A DNA stretch of 6,386 bases from Alphaproteobacteria bacterium (GTDB lineage Bacteria > Pseudomonadota > Alphaproteobacteria > Rhizobiales > Devosiaceae), in assembly GCA_024279575.1 (NCBI GenBank), contig JAJRRJ010000132.1, forward strand, positions 1 through 6,386. Reading direction: 5' to 3'. A program made the position numbers and the translations under genes. Of this stretch, positions 1-6,234 are shown one piece after another. Below the pieces are notes generated by a model that saw nothing but the letters and a program-made list of their open reading frames with translations, had not been told where the DNA came from and ran no database searches. Position 1 is the first letter of the stretch; every line of letters begins with the position of its first letter.

Positions 1-220
1 AGCCATCGGCGTGCGTGTATCTAAATGGGTCAGCTTTCATGGCATATCTCTCAATATTTCGCCCGACCTTTCCCATTACAAGGGTATTGTCCCCTGCGGC
101 ATCACCGATCAGGGGGTCACCAGCTTTGAAGATTTGGGGCAACTTGTATCAATGGAAGAAGTGGACATGGTTCTACGCCAGCAATTTGAACGGCGATTTG
201 GCCCAACAAACCCGATCTAG
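1..220 (+). CDS. lipB: Octanoyl-[ACP]:protein N-octanoyltransferase LipB, C-terminal part
   Basis: LipB moves octanoyl groups from acyl carrier protein onto lipoyl domains of enzymes such as pyruvate dehydrogenase, the first step of endogenous lipoate synthesis in the cytoplasm. The gene enters from the left edge; the first whole codon is at base 2 and the stop is TAG at 218-220, leaving 72 residues, about the last third of a typical LipB. The visible part carries the family signature: AIGVRV, then SFHGISLN, then NISPDLSHYKGIVPCGI. The Cys in PCGI (codon 95-97) matches the catalytic cysteine of E. coli LipB (Cys169). The partner lysine should lie two or three codons before the window. The tail EEVDMVLRQQFERRFG is a normal LipB end, so the C-terminus looks intact. 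Only a repeat array and a possible promoter separate it from rimO. The assignment is secure; the start is outside the window. Confidence 0.93.
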   Translation, partial: AIGVRVSKWVSFHGISLNISPDLSHYKGIVPCGITDQGVTSFEDLGQLVSMEEVDMVLRQQFERRFGPTNPI

Positions 221-241
221 CTCATCACTCCGGCCAACGGC

Positions 242-326
242 CACCCAATTCCAAAACACACCCAATTCCAAAACACACCCAATTCCAAGACACACCCAAT
301 ACCAAGACACACCCAATTCCAAAACA
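242..326. repeat. Five-copy 17-bp tandem repeat between lipB and rimO
   Basis: Five directly abutting units of CACCCAATTCCAAAACA lie at 242-258, 259-275, 276-292, 293-309 and 310-326. Units 1, 2 and 5 are identical; unit 3 has one change (A to G at position 14) and unit 4 has that change plus T to A at position 9. The plus strand carries only two G in 85 bases and about 40 percent C. There is no spacer between units. The unit length is not a multiple of three and the array lies outside both flanking genes, so it is not a coding repeat. Its role is unknown. It could be a variable-number repeat from slippage, a cluster of protein-binding sites upstream of rimO, or a C-rich, G-poor RNA segment suited to Rho. 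Confidence 0.95.
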
Positions 327-327
327 A

Positions 328-355
328 TTGACCTTTTAAGAGTGTAAGATATGAC
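328..355 (+). promoter_or_regulatory. Possible sigma-70-type promoter for rimO-folPBK
   Basis: TTGACC at 328-333 is one base from the TTGACA consensus. After 16 bp, TATGAC at 350-355 matches the -10 consensus TATAAT at four of six positions. Transcription would begin near 362, giving a leader of about 26 nt before the rimO ATG at 388. The -35 box begins two bases after the repeat array. The good -35 and the location in the only sizeable gap before rimO support it; the weak -10 box argues for caution. This is a motif match only. Confidence 0.35.
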
Positions 356-387
356 AACGCCACCAAACAACAAAGACGGATCAACAA

Positions 388-1716
388 ATGAGTAAAGCGC
401 CAAAAATCGGACTGGTCAGCCTGGGATGCCCCAAGGCACTGGTGGATTCTGAACGGATTCTCACCACTCTTCGCGCTCAGGGATATAGTTTTTCCCCGGA
501 TTATCAGGGCGCGGATATGGTGATCGTCAACACATGCGGATTTATTGACAGCGCCAAAGCCGAGAGCCTTGAGGCAATCGGGGAAGCCATATCTGAAAAC
601 GGGAAAGTAGTAGTCACCGGCTGCCTTGGCGTTGAAGAAGACCTGATCCGAAAAACCCACCCAAAGGTTCTCGCGGTTTCCGGGCCCCACCAGTATGAAC
701 AGGTGGTGGAGGCCGTGCACAACACCCTGCCCCCCCTGCATGATCCCTATGTGGACCTGGTCCCCCCAGAGGGCTTAACACTCACCCCAAGGCACTATTC
801 CTATCTTAAGATTTCCGAGGGCTGCTCGAACCGCTGCTCTTTTTGTATCATCCCCTCCATTCGCGGCGATCTTGTTTCCCGCCCCATGGCAAGCGTTCTT
901 TATGAGGCGGAGCGTCTGGTAAAATCCGGCAGCAAAGAACTGCTGGTTATCTCTCAGGATACCAGCGCCTACGGGCAGGATATTAAATATGCCACTTCAA
1001 AATTTCGCGGCAGGGACGTGCGCGCAAAATTTTATGACATGTGCGCTGAACTGGGCGAACTGGGCGCATGGATACGCCTGCACTATGTCTACCCCTACCC
1101 CCATGTAGATGCGGCAATCGATCTGATGGCGGAAGGCAAAATACTGCCTTATCTGGACATCCCTTTTCAGCACGCCTCCACAAAAGTTCTCAAATCCATG
1201 CGCCGCCCGGCAAATCAGGACAAAACCCTCGAGCGGATACAAAGCTGGCGAAAAACCTGCCCGGACCTGGCTATTCGCTCCACATTTATTGTGGGGTTTC
1301 CTGGGGAAACTGAAGAGGATTTCAACCAGCTGCTGGACTGGGTCAGCGAAGCCGGGATCGACCGCGCGGGCTGCTTCCCATACGAACCGGTCGCCGGTGC
1401 AAAGGCTAATGATCTGGACGGTGCCGTTCCGACGGAAATCAAACAGGACCGGTTTGAGCGTCTGATGGAACGTGCACAACAGGTCTCAGCTGACCGGCTC
1501 ACACAAAAGGTCGGTAGAACCATTGAAGTTCTGGTCGATGATGTCGACGAAGGCGAAAACACTGCAATTGCCCGCTCCATCTGGGATGCCCCGGATGTGG
1601 ATGGAAATGTGATCATTGACCACACTAACGGATTAAAGCCAGGCGACAAACTATCGGTAAAAGTTCATGATTCAGACGCCTACGATCTGTTTGCCACTCA
1701 ACTGGACACGCAGTAG
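388..1716 (+). CDS. rimO: Ribosomal protein S12 (aspartate-C3)-methylthiotransferase RimO
   Basis: RimO is a radical-SAM enzyme that adds a methylthio group to the conserved aspartate near residue 88 of ribosomal protein S12, using two iron-sulfur clusters and S-adenosylmethionine. The 442-residue length is normal. Domains in order: an N-terminal UPF0004 domain (about 5-100) with the auxiliary-cluster cysteines C14 (SLGCPKA), C50 (NTCGF) and C79 (TGCLG); a radical-SAM core (about 135-365) with the CxxxCxxC motif SEGCSNRCSFC at C146, C150 and C153; and a C-terminal TRAM domain (about 376-440) ending in the RimO-like SIWDAPDVDGNVIID. SLGCPKALVDSE and this TRAM motif separate it from MiaB. The ATG at 388 starts right before the conserved domain, with a weak purine-rich stretch (AAGACGGA) upstream. 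Its TAG shares one base with the folP start, so it probably heads the folate operon. Confidence 0.96.
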   Translation: MSKAPKIGLVSLGCPKALVDSERILTTLRAQGYSFSPDYQGADMVIVNTCGFIDSAKAESLEAIGEAISENGKVVVTGCLGVEEDLIRKTHPKVLAVSGPHQYEQVVEAVHNTLPPLHDPYVDLVPPEGLTLTPRHYSYLKISEGCSNRCSFCIIPSIRGDLVSRPMASVLYEAERLVKSGSKELLVISQDTSAYGQDIKYATSKFRGRDVRAKFYDMCAELGELGAWIRLHYVYPYPHVDAAIDLMAEGKILPYLDIPFQHASTKVLKSMRRPANQDKTLERIQSWRKTCPDLAIRSTFIVGFPGETEEDFNQLLDWVSEAGIDRAGCFPYEPVAGAKANDLDGAVPTEIKQDRFERLMERAQQVSADRLTQKVGRTIEVLVDDVDEGENTAIARSIWDAPDVDGNVIIDHTNGLKPGDKLSVKVHDSDAYDLFATQLDTQ

Positions 1717-2567
1717 TGCCAGATCATCGCGCATATAATGTTCCCATCAAGGGCGGCGTATTGAGCCTTGGGCCATCCCCCCTGATAATGGGCATTCTCA
1801 ATATCACCCCTGACAGTTTTTCCGACGGTGGTAAGTATTTTTCTTTGCAAAATGCACTCACCCAAACCCGCGCCATGCTCGAACAGGGCGCGGACATTAT
1901 AGATATCGGGGGACAAAGCACGCGCCCCGGCGCAAACGAAATAGACACCAAAGAAGAATTGGAACGCGTCGTACCGGTGATAGAACATCTGATTCTAAAT
2001 GGTGTCAAAGTCCCGATTTCCATTGACACCTTCAGATGTGAAGTTGCTCAAAGGGCTGTTGAGGCGGGCGCGCAGATAATCAATGATGTAACCGGATTGC
2101 AAAGAGAACCGGAAATTGCAGAAGTTGCTGCGCATAACAAAACACCGTTGATTGCCATGCACTGGGACAAAGCCCGCGATAAAAATCAGAACCTGATCGC
2201 CCAAATGAAGCGTTTTTTTGGCCTGACCTTAAACATCGCCGAAAAAGCAGGGGTTAGTAAAGAAAGTCTCATTTTGGACCCCGGATTTGGCTTTGCCAAA
2301 ACTTTTTCCGAAAACTACCTCCTGCTTAAGCGCCTTGCAGAACTCAACGATCTTGGCTTTCCTTTACTGATTGGCACCTCACGCAAATCCATGCTGGGCA
2401 AATTGCTTAATATCGAACCAAAAGAGCGGGTAGCAGCAACGGTGGCCACGTCAGTTATTGCCTATCAAAGTGGCGCACATATATTTAGAGTGCATGATGT
2501 TGCGCCAAACCTGCAGGCGCTCAGGGTAGCAATGGCCACCTGTTATGGCGCGCCTGAAGCGGAGTAA
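1716..2567 (+). CDS. folP: Dihydropteroate synthase
   Basis: FolP condenses 6-hydroxymethyl-7,8-dihydropterin pyrophosphate with p-aminobenzoate to give 7,8-dihydropteroate; it is the sulfonamide target. The 283-residue TIM-barrel protein has all family motifs: GILNITPDSFSDGG (26-39), DIGGQSTRPG (63-72), SIDTF (102-106, D104), IINDVTG (121-127, N123), MHW (148-150), LDPGFGFAKT (187-196, D188), GTSRKS (220-225, K224) and FRVHD (257-261, R258 and H260). These residues correspond to pterin- and phosphate-contacting positions of E. coli FolP. One deviation is Gln67, where GGESTRPG is more usual. The start is GTG at 1716, sharing its G with the rimO stop (TAGTG). No Shine-Dalgarno is evident, so reinitiation after rimO is likely. 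No better start lies before the conserved core: the ATG at 1738 is out of frame. Confidence 0.96.
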   Translation: MPDHRAYNVPIKGGVLSLGPSPLIMGILNITPDSFSDGGKYFSLQNALTQTRAMLEQGADIIDIGGQSTRPGANEIDTKEELERVVPVIEHLILNGVKVPISIDTFRCEVAQRAVEAGAQIINDVTGLQREPEIAEVAAHNKTPLIAMHWDKARDKNQNLIAQMKRFFGLTLNIAEKAGVSKESLILDPGFGFAKTFSENYLLLKRLAELNDLGFPLLIGTSRKSMLGKLLNIEPKERVAATVATSVIAYQSGAHIFRVHDVAPNLQALRVAMATCYGAPEAE

Positions 2568-2572
2568 AACAG

Positions 2573-2953
2573 ATGAATTTAGAAACCGACGACGTTATTA
2601 TCCTCAAAGGCCTCGCCTTTTATGGCTACCACGGCGTCACGCCTGAAGAGGGCAAGGTGGGCTGCCGGTTTTCCCTTGATGTCACTTGCGGGCTTGACCT
2701 GCGCGCAGCTGCTGCCAGTGATGATGTGGAAGAAACCATATCCTACGAACTGATATTCAATGTCGTTCGAGATTCCTTTTCAGAAAAAACCTTCAAATTG
2801 CTCGAAACTTTGGCCCAACATATCGTTGATCGCTTGTTTAATGCCTATGGGGATATTGACTGGATACAAATCCGCGTTGCCAAACCTGAAGCCCCAATTC
2901 CTGTGGTTACGGGGGAGTTTGCAGTACGCCTCACCCGTGAGCGCCCAAAATGA
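2573..2953 (+). CDS. folB: Dihydroneopterin aldolase
   Basis: FolB cleaves 7,8-dihydroneopterin to 6-hydroxymethyl-7,8-dihydropterin and glycolaldehyde, supplying the substrate of FolK. The protein has 126 residues, normal for this small enzyme of the tunnelling fold, usually an octamer. Motifs seen: FYGYHGVTPEE (16-26), whose E26 aligns with Glu22 of the S. aureus enzyme; TISY (55-58), with Y58 matching Tyr54; LLETLA (76-81), with E78 matching Glu74 of the pterin pocket; and RVAKPEAPIP (101-110), with K104 matching the catalytic Lys100. The ATG at 2573 follows the folP stop by 5 bp and has a GGAG eight bases upstream (2561-2564), inside the end of folP. Its stop overlaps the folK start. Some family members also epimerise the substrate; the sequence does not settle that here. 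Confidence 0.94.
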   Translation: MNLETDDVIILKGLAFYGYHGVTPEEGKVGCRFSLDVTCGLDLRAAAASDDVEETISYELIFNVVRDSFSEKTFKLLETLAQHIVDRLFNAYGDIDWIQIRVAKPEAPIPVVTGEFAVRLTRERPK

Positions 2954-3387
2954 CCAGCGCCTGGCTCAGTCTTGGAGCCAATCTGGAAAACCCCCGCACC
3001 CAGCTGAAACACGCTGCCACTTTCCTCAATGACCATATCAACATCGAGGTGATCGCGCACTCAGATGTCTTAAAAAACCCTGCATGGGGGAAAACCGATC
3101 AACCCGATTTCCACAATATTGCTTTGGAGATAAAGACACCCCTATCCCCTGTTGAGTTACTTGATGCCTGCCAGTCCATTGAAAATAAAATGGGTCGCGT
3201 ACGCAGGGAAAAATGGGGCCCGCGCCTGATTGATATCGATATTGTGGCCTATGACAGAATCATAATGCAGACGCCCCGCCTCACTCTGCCACACCCGTTT
3301 GCCCATGAACGTGATTTTGTTTTGGAGCCTTTGAGCGAGATTTCCCCAGAAACAAAAATCTGGATTTGCCAGCTGGCAGGCAACTAG
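2950..3387 (+). CDS. folK: 6-hydroxymethyl-7,8-dihydropterin pyrophosphokinase
   Basis: FolK (HPPK) transfers pyrophosphate from ATP to 6-hydroxymethyl-7,8-dihydropterin, giving the substrate used by FolP. The 145-residue protein is a standalone short HPPK. It shows the N-terminal WLSLGANL (5-12), the substrate-loop motif DQPDFHNIAL (50-59), the signature GRVRREKWGPRLIDIDIV (82-99) with W89, R92 and the two magnesium-binding aspartates D95 and D97, and LPHPFAHERDFVLEPL (113-128). The ATG overlaps the folB stop by four bases (ATGA at 2950-2953), a common coupling arrangement. A Shine-Dalgarno is weak at best, consistent with reinitiation. The stop codon TAG lies in the CTAG that also ends the opposing ATP12-family gene, so the two coding regions overlap tail to tail by 4 bp. 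Assignment is secure. Confidence 0.95.
   Translation: MTSAWLSLGANLENPRTQLKHAATFLNDHINIEVIAHSDVLKNPAWGKTDQPDFHNIALEIKTPLSPVELLDACQSIENKMGRVRREKWGPRLIDIDIVAYDRIIMQTPRLTLPHPFAHERDFVLEPLSEISPETKIWICQLAGN
3384..3387. other. Palindromic CTAG serving as stop codon on both strands
   Basis: The four bases CTAG contain TAG on the plus strand (3385-3387, end of folK) and TAG on the minus strand (complement of 3384-3386, end of the ATP12-family gene). The two operons therefore meet with a 4-bp overlap of coding sequence and no spacer. I see no hairpin followed by a T-run at the junction, so any transcription terminator must lie inside the coding ends or depend on Rho. Confidence 0.93.
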
Positions 3388-4163
3388 AATTGCTCAAGCA
3401 TCCGCAAAACACTAACCGCAGCATCAAACTCAATGCGGCGTTTTTCCAAACGGGAAATAGCTTCCCCATCTGCGCCCCAGTTTTTAGCGTTATAGGTTTC
3501 ATCCAGATGAGCAATTTCCCAAACATCTTCTGGCTCAATCAAGCCGCGGCGCAATGCTATGGCCAAAATCCCTGATCCGGTCAGCCCGGTTATCGAAACA
3601 AGCGCCGTTAAGGAAATAAAGTGGGTTTCATCCAAATCATCCTTCAACGGAACCAATGCCGTTTCAGGCTGGTTTTTATGCACAATGCCAGTAACCGGTT
3701 CAAACTTTATATCAAAATGCCGTTCTACCTTTTGCAAAGCCGCATCCCAGATTTCCCCCTGCAGGGCCACCAACTCTTTGGGGCTTTCAGCGCGAAATAA
3801 AAGCAAGTCATTACCGGCAAATTTCATCACTTCCTCACGCAAATCCGCGGCAACCTCATCCCCCCCCTCAAGAGCTGAGTTGACCAGACGAACCAATGGC
3901 ATTTTCCCCGGATCAATATGCTCAATCTGCGCCTCCCACTCCTTTGCCAGCATATGCGCCAGCTTTTCATCAGGAACAACAATCAGCTTATGCCCTGGCG
4001 TTTTGGTGGGGCGGCCATCAAGATGAATGCAAAAACCCTCCTCACAAGGCACAACAGTTACAGCACTGTAAAATCGCTTACGCAATTCGGCCTTTACATG
4101 GGCCTGAGCGCGACCAAAGCCATCATTCATATGTTCATGTACATCTTCCAGAAATTCGCGCAT
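3384..4163 (-). CDS. ATP12-family F1-ATPase assembly chaperone
   Basis: Mitochondrial Atp12 binds the F1 alpha subunit and helps build the alpha3-beta3 hexamer; alphaproteobacterial homologues are presumed to do the same for the bacterial F1 sector, which is inference here. The 259-residue protein fits the family: LDGRPTKTP (48-56), EWEAQ (75-79), MPLVRLVNSA (88-97), NDLLLFRAE (118-126), SITGLTGSGILAIAL (190-204) and LDETYNAKNWGAD (220-232). The acidic pair D221-E222 sits in the region where a conserved glutamate is reported critical in mitochondrial Atp12. The start MREFLEDVHEHM resembles the acidic leader of alphaproteobacterial members. GGAG lies six bases before the ATG (complement of 4170-4173), inside the end of the upstream gene, only 3 bp away. 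It is last in the leftward cluster. No transit peptide or membrane segment is seen. Confidence 0.92.
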   Translation of the reverse strand: MREFLEDVHEHMNDGFGRAQAHVKAELRKRFYSAVTVVPCEEGFCIHLDGRPTKTPGHKLIVVPDEKLAHMLAKEWEAQIEHIDPGKMPLVRLVNSALEGGDEVAADLREEVMKFAGNDLLLFRAESPKELVALQGEIWDAALQKVERHFDIKFEPVTGIVHKNQPETALVPLKDDLDETHFISLTALVSITGLTGSGILAIALRRGLIEPEDVWEIAHLDETYNAKNWGADGEAISRLEKRRIEFDAAVSVLRMLEQF

Positions 4164-4166
4164 GTG

Positions 4167-4835
4167 TTACTCCAACAATTTATCAATGGCATTGATCATC
4201 TGGTCAAAATCTCTGACAATCATATCGGCACCAGCAGCATTCAATTCTTCCGGTTGGTGGTATCCCCAATCAACACCCAATGCCTTCACACCAGCAGCAA
4301 CTGACATATTCATGTCATGGGTCGTATCGCCAATCATAATTGTTTTTTCCGGAACCACATCCACAATGCCCATGGCAGTAAGAATCATATCCGGGTCCGG
4401 CTTGGCAATATTGGTATCAGGTGTTTGAATAGAGGTAAAAAGCCCCTTGACCTGATGGGCATCAAGCACCCGGTTTGTACTTGCCAATGGTTTTCCCGTT
4501 GCCACCGCCAGCACGTATTCATCTCGCCCATGCAATATATTGAGGGCTTGCAGTGCACCGGGGAAAAGCGCCTCGCGCATGGATTGCGTTGCGCGCGCCA
4601 GATATTCTTCCCGATACAGCCCAATTAGCTCATTGATACGCGCATCATCCGCCCCCGGCGCAATATGTCGAACGCCGGCCTGCGCGCCAAGTCCAGAAAT
4701 GGAACGGATTGCTTTTTCCTCCGGCACGGGCTCCCCCACCCGCTCAAATACCGACGTAATAGCACCCACAAACAATGCCACCGTATCAATCAGCGTGCCA
4801 TCCAGATCAAAAATTACCAGTTTTAACGCGCTCAT
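4167..4835 (-). CDS. HAD-IA family phosphatase, phosphoglycolate phosphatase-like
   Basis: A cytoplasmic haloacid-dehalogenase-superfamily hydrolase, probably dephosphorylating a small phosphometabolite through a phospho-aspartate intermediate. All four HAD motifs are present in 222 residues: motif I FDLDGTLIDT (9-18; nucleophile D10, acid/base D12), motif II VATGKP (111-116; T113), motif III AKPDPDM (144-150; K145) and motif IV IGDTTHDMN (168-176; magnesium ligands D170 and D174). Residues from about 16 to 85 form a helical C1-type cap, as in Gph and PGMB-type enzymes. Length and motifs resemble phosphoglycolate phosphatase (gph), but substrate cannot be read from sequence, so no symbol is given. 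The ATG overlaps the rluC stop by four bases (ATGA), with GGAGG four bases before it (complement of 4840-4844). Another ATG sits directly after this GGAGG but is out of frame. Confidence 0.9.
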   Translation of the reverse strand: MSALKLVIFDLDGTLIDTVALFVGAITSVFERVGEPVPEEKAIRSISGLGAQAGVRHIAPGADDARINELIGLYREEYLARATQSMREALFPGALQALNILHGRDEYVLAVATGKPLASTNRVLDAHQVKGLFTSIQTPDTNIAKPDPDMILTAMGIVDVVPEKTIMIGDTTHDMNMSVAAGVKALGVDWGYHQPEELNAAGADMIVRDFDQMINAIDKLLE

Positions 4836-5830
4836 ACATCCTCCGGATCAACATTTTGCACATCATAGCGTTTGGCATCAAAACCCAGCATATCAAAACT
4901 CTTTTTCATGTGGGGCGGCAGGGGCGCCGTAATATCCAGCCGCGAACCATCACGCAATGGCAATGCCAGCCGTCGGGCATGCAAATGCAGCCCCGAACCA
5001 AGCCCTTCAGGGCGCTCCCAGTTCCAGTTTTCCATCTCGTAATAACGCGGATCATCCATAATCGCCGTACCCAAATTCATCATATGCACCCGCAATTGAT
5101 GCGTGCGACCGGTCACCGGCTTAAGCGTCACCCAGGCAAATTCACGGCCCGCATTATCCGTCACAGAATAGTGGCTCATTGAGTGTTGCGCGCCCTTGAC
5201 TCCCTTGTCCACCACCGCCATCTGCTCCCCATCGCGCGTGAGCTGCTTCCCCAGAAAACACGAAATCGCCCCCTGATTTGGGCTGGGCACACCAACAACC
5301 AGCGCCCAATAAATTTTGCGTGCCGAGCGGGAACGAAACACCGCGCCAAAATGAGAGGCAACAGCACGGGTTTTTGCCACCAGCAAACACCCCGATGTAT
5401 CCCGATCAAGCCGATGCACCAACCTCGGCGCTTCGCCTTTTTTATTGGGCAGGCTTTTAAGCATCCCATCAATATGACGCGTGGTGCCACTCCCCCCCTG
5501 CACGGCAAGTCCGTGGGGTTTGTTCAGCACCATTACATCATCATCTTCATAAATTATGCGTTCACGGATAAACTGCGCATCCGCATCATTGCGACGCGGT
5601 GTTTTGACAACATTTGGGCTTCCCGCTTCAATCGGAGGAACCCGCACTACCTGCCCCGCACTCAGGCGCGCATTGGTTTTTGCCCGCCCCTTGTCCACAC
5701 GCACCTGTCCGGTGCGGATCATTTTTTGCAAACGGCCAAATTTTACCTGCGGGTAATGCACGCCAAACCAGCGGTCCAGCCGCATACCATTCTCATCTTC
5801 ACTAACTGTTTTCAGGGTTACACTGCTCAT
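4832..5830 (-). CDS. rluC: 23S rRNA pseudouridine synthase, RluC-like (RluA family)
   Basis: RluC of E. coli isomerises uridines 955, 2504 and 2580 of 23S rRNA to pseudouridine; this 332-residue homologue likely does similar work. An N-terminal S4-type RNA-binding domain (about 16-78) contains RLDRWFG, LQKMIRTGQVRVDKGRAKTN and VVRVPP. The catalytic domain follows, with YEDDDVMVLNKPHGLAVQGGSG (94-115), VHRLDRDTSG (138-147; catalytic Asp142), KIYWALVVG (172-180) and VTGRTHQLRVH (239-249). The NKPxGxAVxGGSG and VHRLDRDTSG stretches match RluC better than RluD as I recall them, but exact target uridines cannot be assigned. The ATG overlaps the crcB stop by four bases (TCAT, complement ATGA, 5827-5830). 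Its stop overlaps the HAD gene start in the same way. The Shine-Dalgarno is poor, so coupling to crcB translation is likely. Confidence 0.9.
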   Translation of the reverse strand: MSSVTLKTVSEDENGMRLDRWFGVHYPQVKFGRLQKMIRTGQVRVDKGRAKTNARLSAGQVVRVPPIEAGSPNVVKTPRRNDADAQFIRERIIYEDDDVMVLNKPHGLAVQGGSGTTRHIDGMLKSLPNKKGEAPRLVHRLDRDTSGCLLVAKTRAVASHFGAVFRSRSARKIYWALVVGVPSPNQGAISCFLGKQLTRDGEQMAVVDKGVKGAQHSMSHYSVTDNAGREFAWVTLKPVTGRTHQLRVHMMNLGTAIMDDPRYYEMENWNWERPEGLGSGLHLHARRLALPLRDGSRLDITAPLPPHMKKSFDMLGFDAKRYDVQNVDPEDV

Positions 5831-6210
5831 ATGGAAATTCCACGCATTATCAAAAGTCCCAAAAACAAGGCCAAAACTGACGCAACAACCGAAACAGTAA
5901 TATAGGTACCGGCTTGCATCATGTGCCCACGCTCCATCAACACAATGGCATCAAGAGAAAACGCAGAAAAGGTAGTAAACCCGCCAAGCAACCCCACGGC
6001 GAAAAACAATCGAATTTCATTTTGTCCGCCCGGCAGGAATTTGGCCAGCGCACCAATGAGCAGGCCCATTAACAATGAGCCAAAAATGTTTACGCCAAGC
6101 GTTGCATAAGGGAAACCCGCCACCCCGGAACGCGCCAAAAACAGCCCAACCCCATAGCGCCCCAGGGCACCCAAAGCCCCACCAGCCCCTACTAACAAAA
6201 AAGCATTCAT
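5827..6210 (-). CDS. crcB: Fluoride channel CrcB (Fluc)
   Basis: CrcB/Fluc is a small inner-membrane channel that lets fluoride leave the cell; it works as an antiparallel dual-topology dimer. From ATG at 6210 the protein has 127 residues with four hydrophobic segments (about 2-22, 33-56, 65-90, 100-124). Signatures seen: GAGGALGALGRY (8-19), ATLGVNIFGSLLMG (36-49) with pore residue N41, and GLLGGFTTFSAFS (73-85) with the phenylalanine-box residues F81 and F84 and the GFTTFS turn that forms the central sodium site. An in-frame GTG three codons earlier (6219) would give 130 residues. I prefer the ATG because GGGGTG lies six bases upstream of it and nothing suitable precedes the GTG. It lies 24 bp after rarA, too little for a fluoride riboswitch, so fluoride control at this site is unlikely. 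Confidence 0.93.
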   Translation of the reverse strand: MNAFLLVGAGGALGALGRYGVGLFLARSGVAGFPYATLGVNIFGSLLMGLLIGALAKFLPGGQNEIRLFFAVGLLGGFTTFSAFSLDAIVLMERGHMMQAGTYITVSVVASVLALFLGLLIMRGISI

Positions 6211-6216
6211 TTCAAA

Positions 6217-6222
6217 CACCCC
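6217..6222 (-). promoter_or_regulatory. Ribosome binding site deciding the crcB start
   Basis: On the minus strand GGGGTG (complement of 6217-6222) lies six bases before the ATG at 6208-6210. It resembles the GGAGGTG anti-SD complement with one mismatch. The alternative in-frame GTG start is part of this very motif and has no purine-rich stretch before it, so the ATG is favoured. Confidence 0.6.
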
Positions 6223-6234
6223 AAAATATCAGGT

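Noticed and set aside
231..243. GGCC-AAC-GGCC as a terminator hairpin for lipB.
   Set aside because: Only a 4-bp stem with a 3-nt loop and no T-run after it.
242..326. Possible CRISPR array.
   Set aside because: Units are 17 bp and directly abutting; there are no spacers, and no cas genes in the window.
173..741. Minus-strand open frames crossing the 17-bp repeat and the start of rimO, encoding repeats of the LGIGCVLELGVFWNWV type.
   Set aside because: The repetitive protein is only the translated repeat array, the rest is antisense to rimO, and no family motif or credible start site is seen.
999..1033. Inverted repeat AAAATTTCGCG / CGCGCAAAATTTT inside rimO.
   Set aside because: Imperfect, with a bulge, an 11-nt loop and no T-run after the stem; it falls in coding sequence for KFRGRDVRAKF and is probably coincidental.
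1734..1739. Perfect TATAAT inside the start of folP, possible internal promoter.
   Set aside because: No acceptable -35 box 16-18 bp upstream and no extended -10; a transcript from it would lack the folP start, though it could in principle serve folB-folK.
2213..2219. T-run in folP as a slippery site or terminator.
   Set aside because: It codes for two phenylalanines in the expected frame, no stem precedes it, and the reading frame continues intact with conserved motifs.
1716..2567. folP as an acquired sulfonamide-resistance (sul-type) gene.
   Set aside because: It sits in a normal folPBK operon with the chromosomal-type motifs and conserved Pro71; no mobile-element traces are nearby.
5183..5905. 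Long plus-strand open frame (240 codons) opposite rluC.
   Set aside because: Antisense to a well-supported gene, no recognisable motifs, and composition typical of a shadow frame.
6211..6234. Fluoride riboswitch before crcB.
   Set aside because: Only 24 bp separate rarA and crcB, too short for the crcB-motif RNA.
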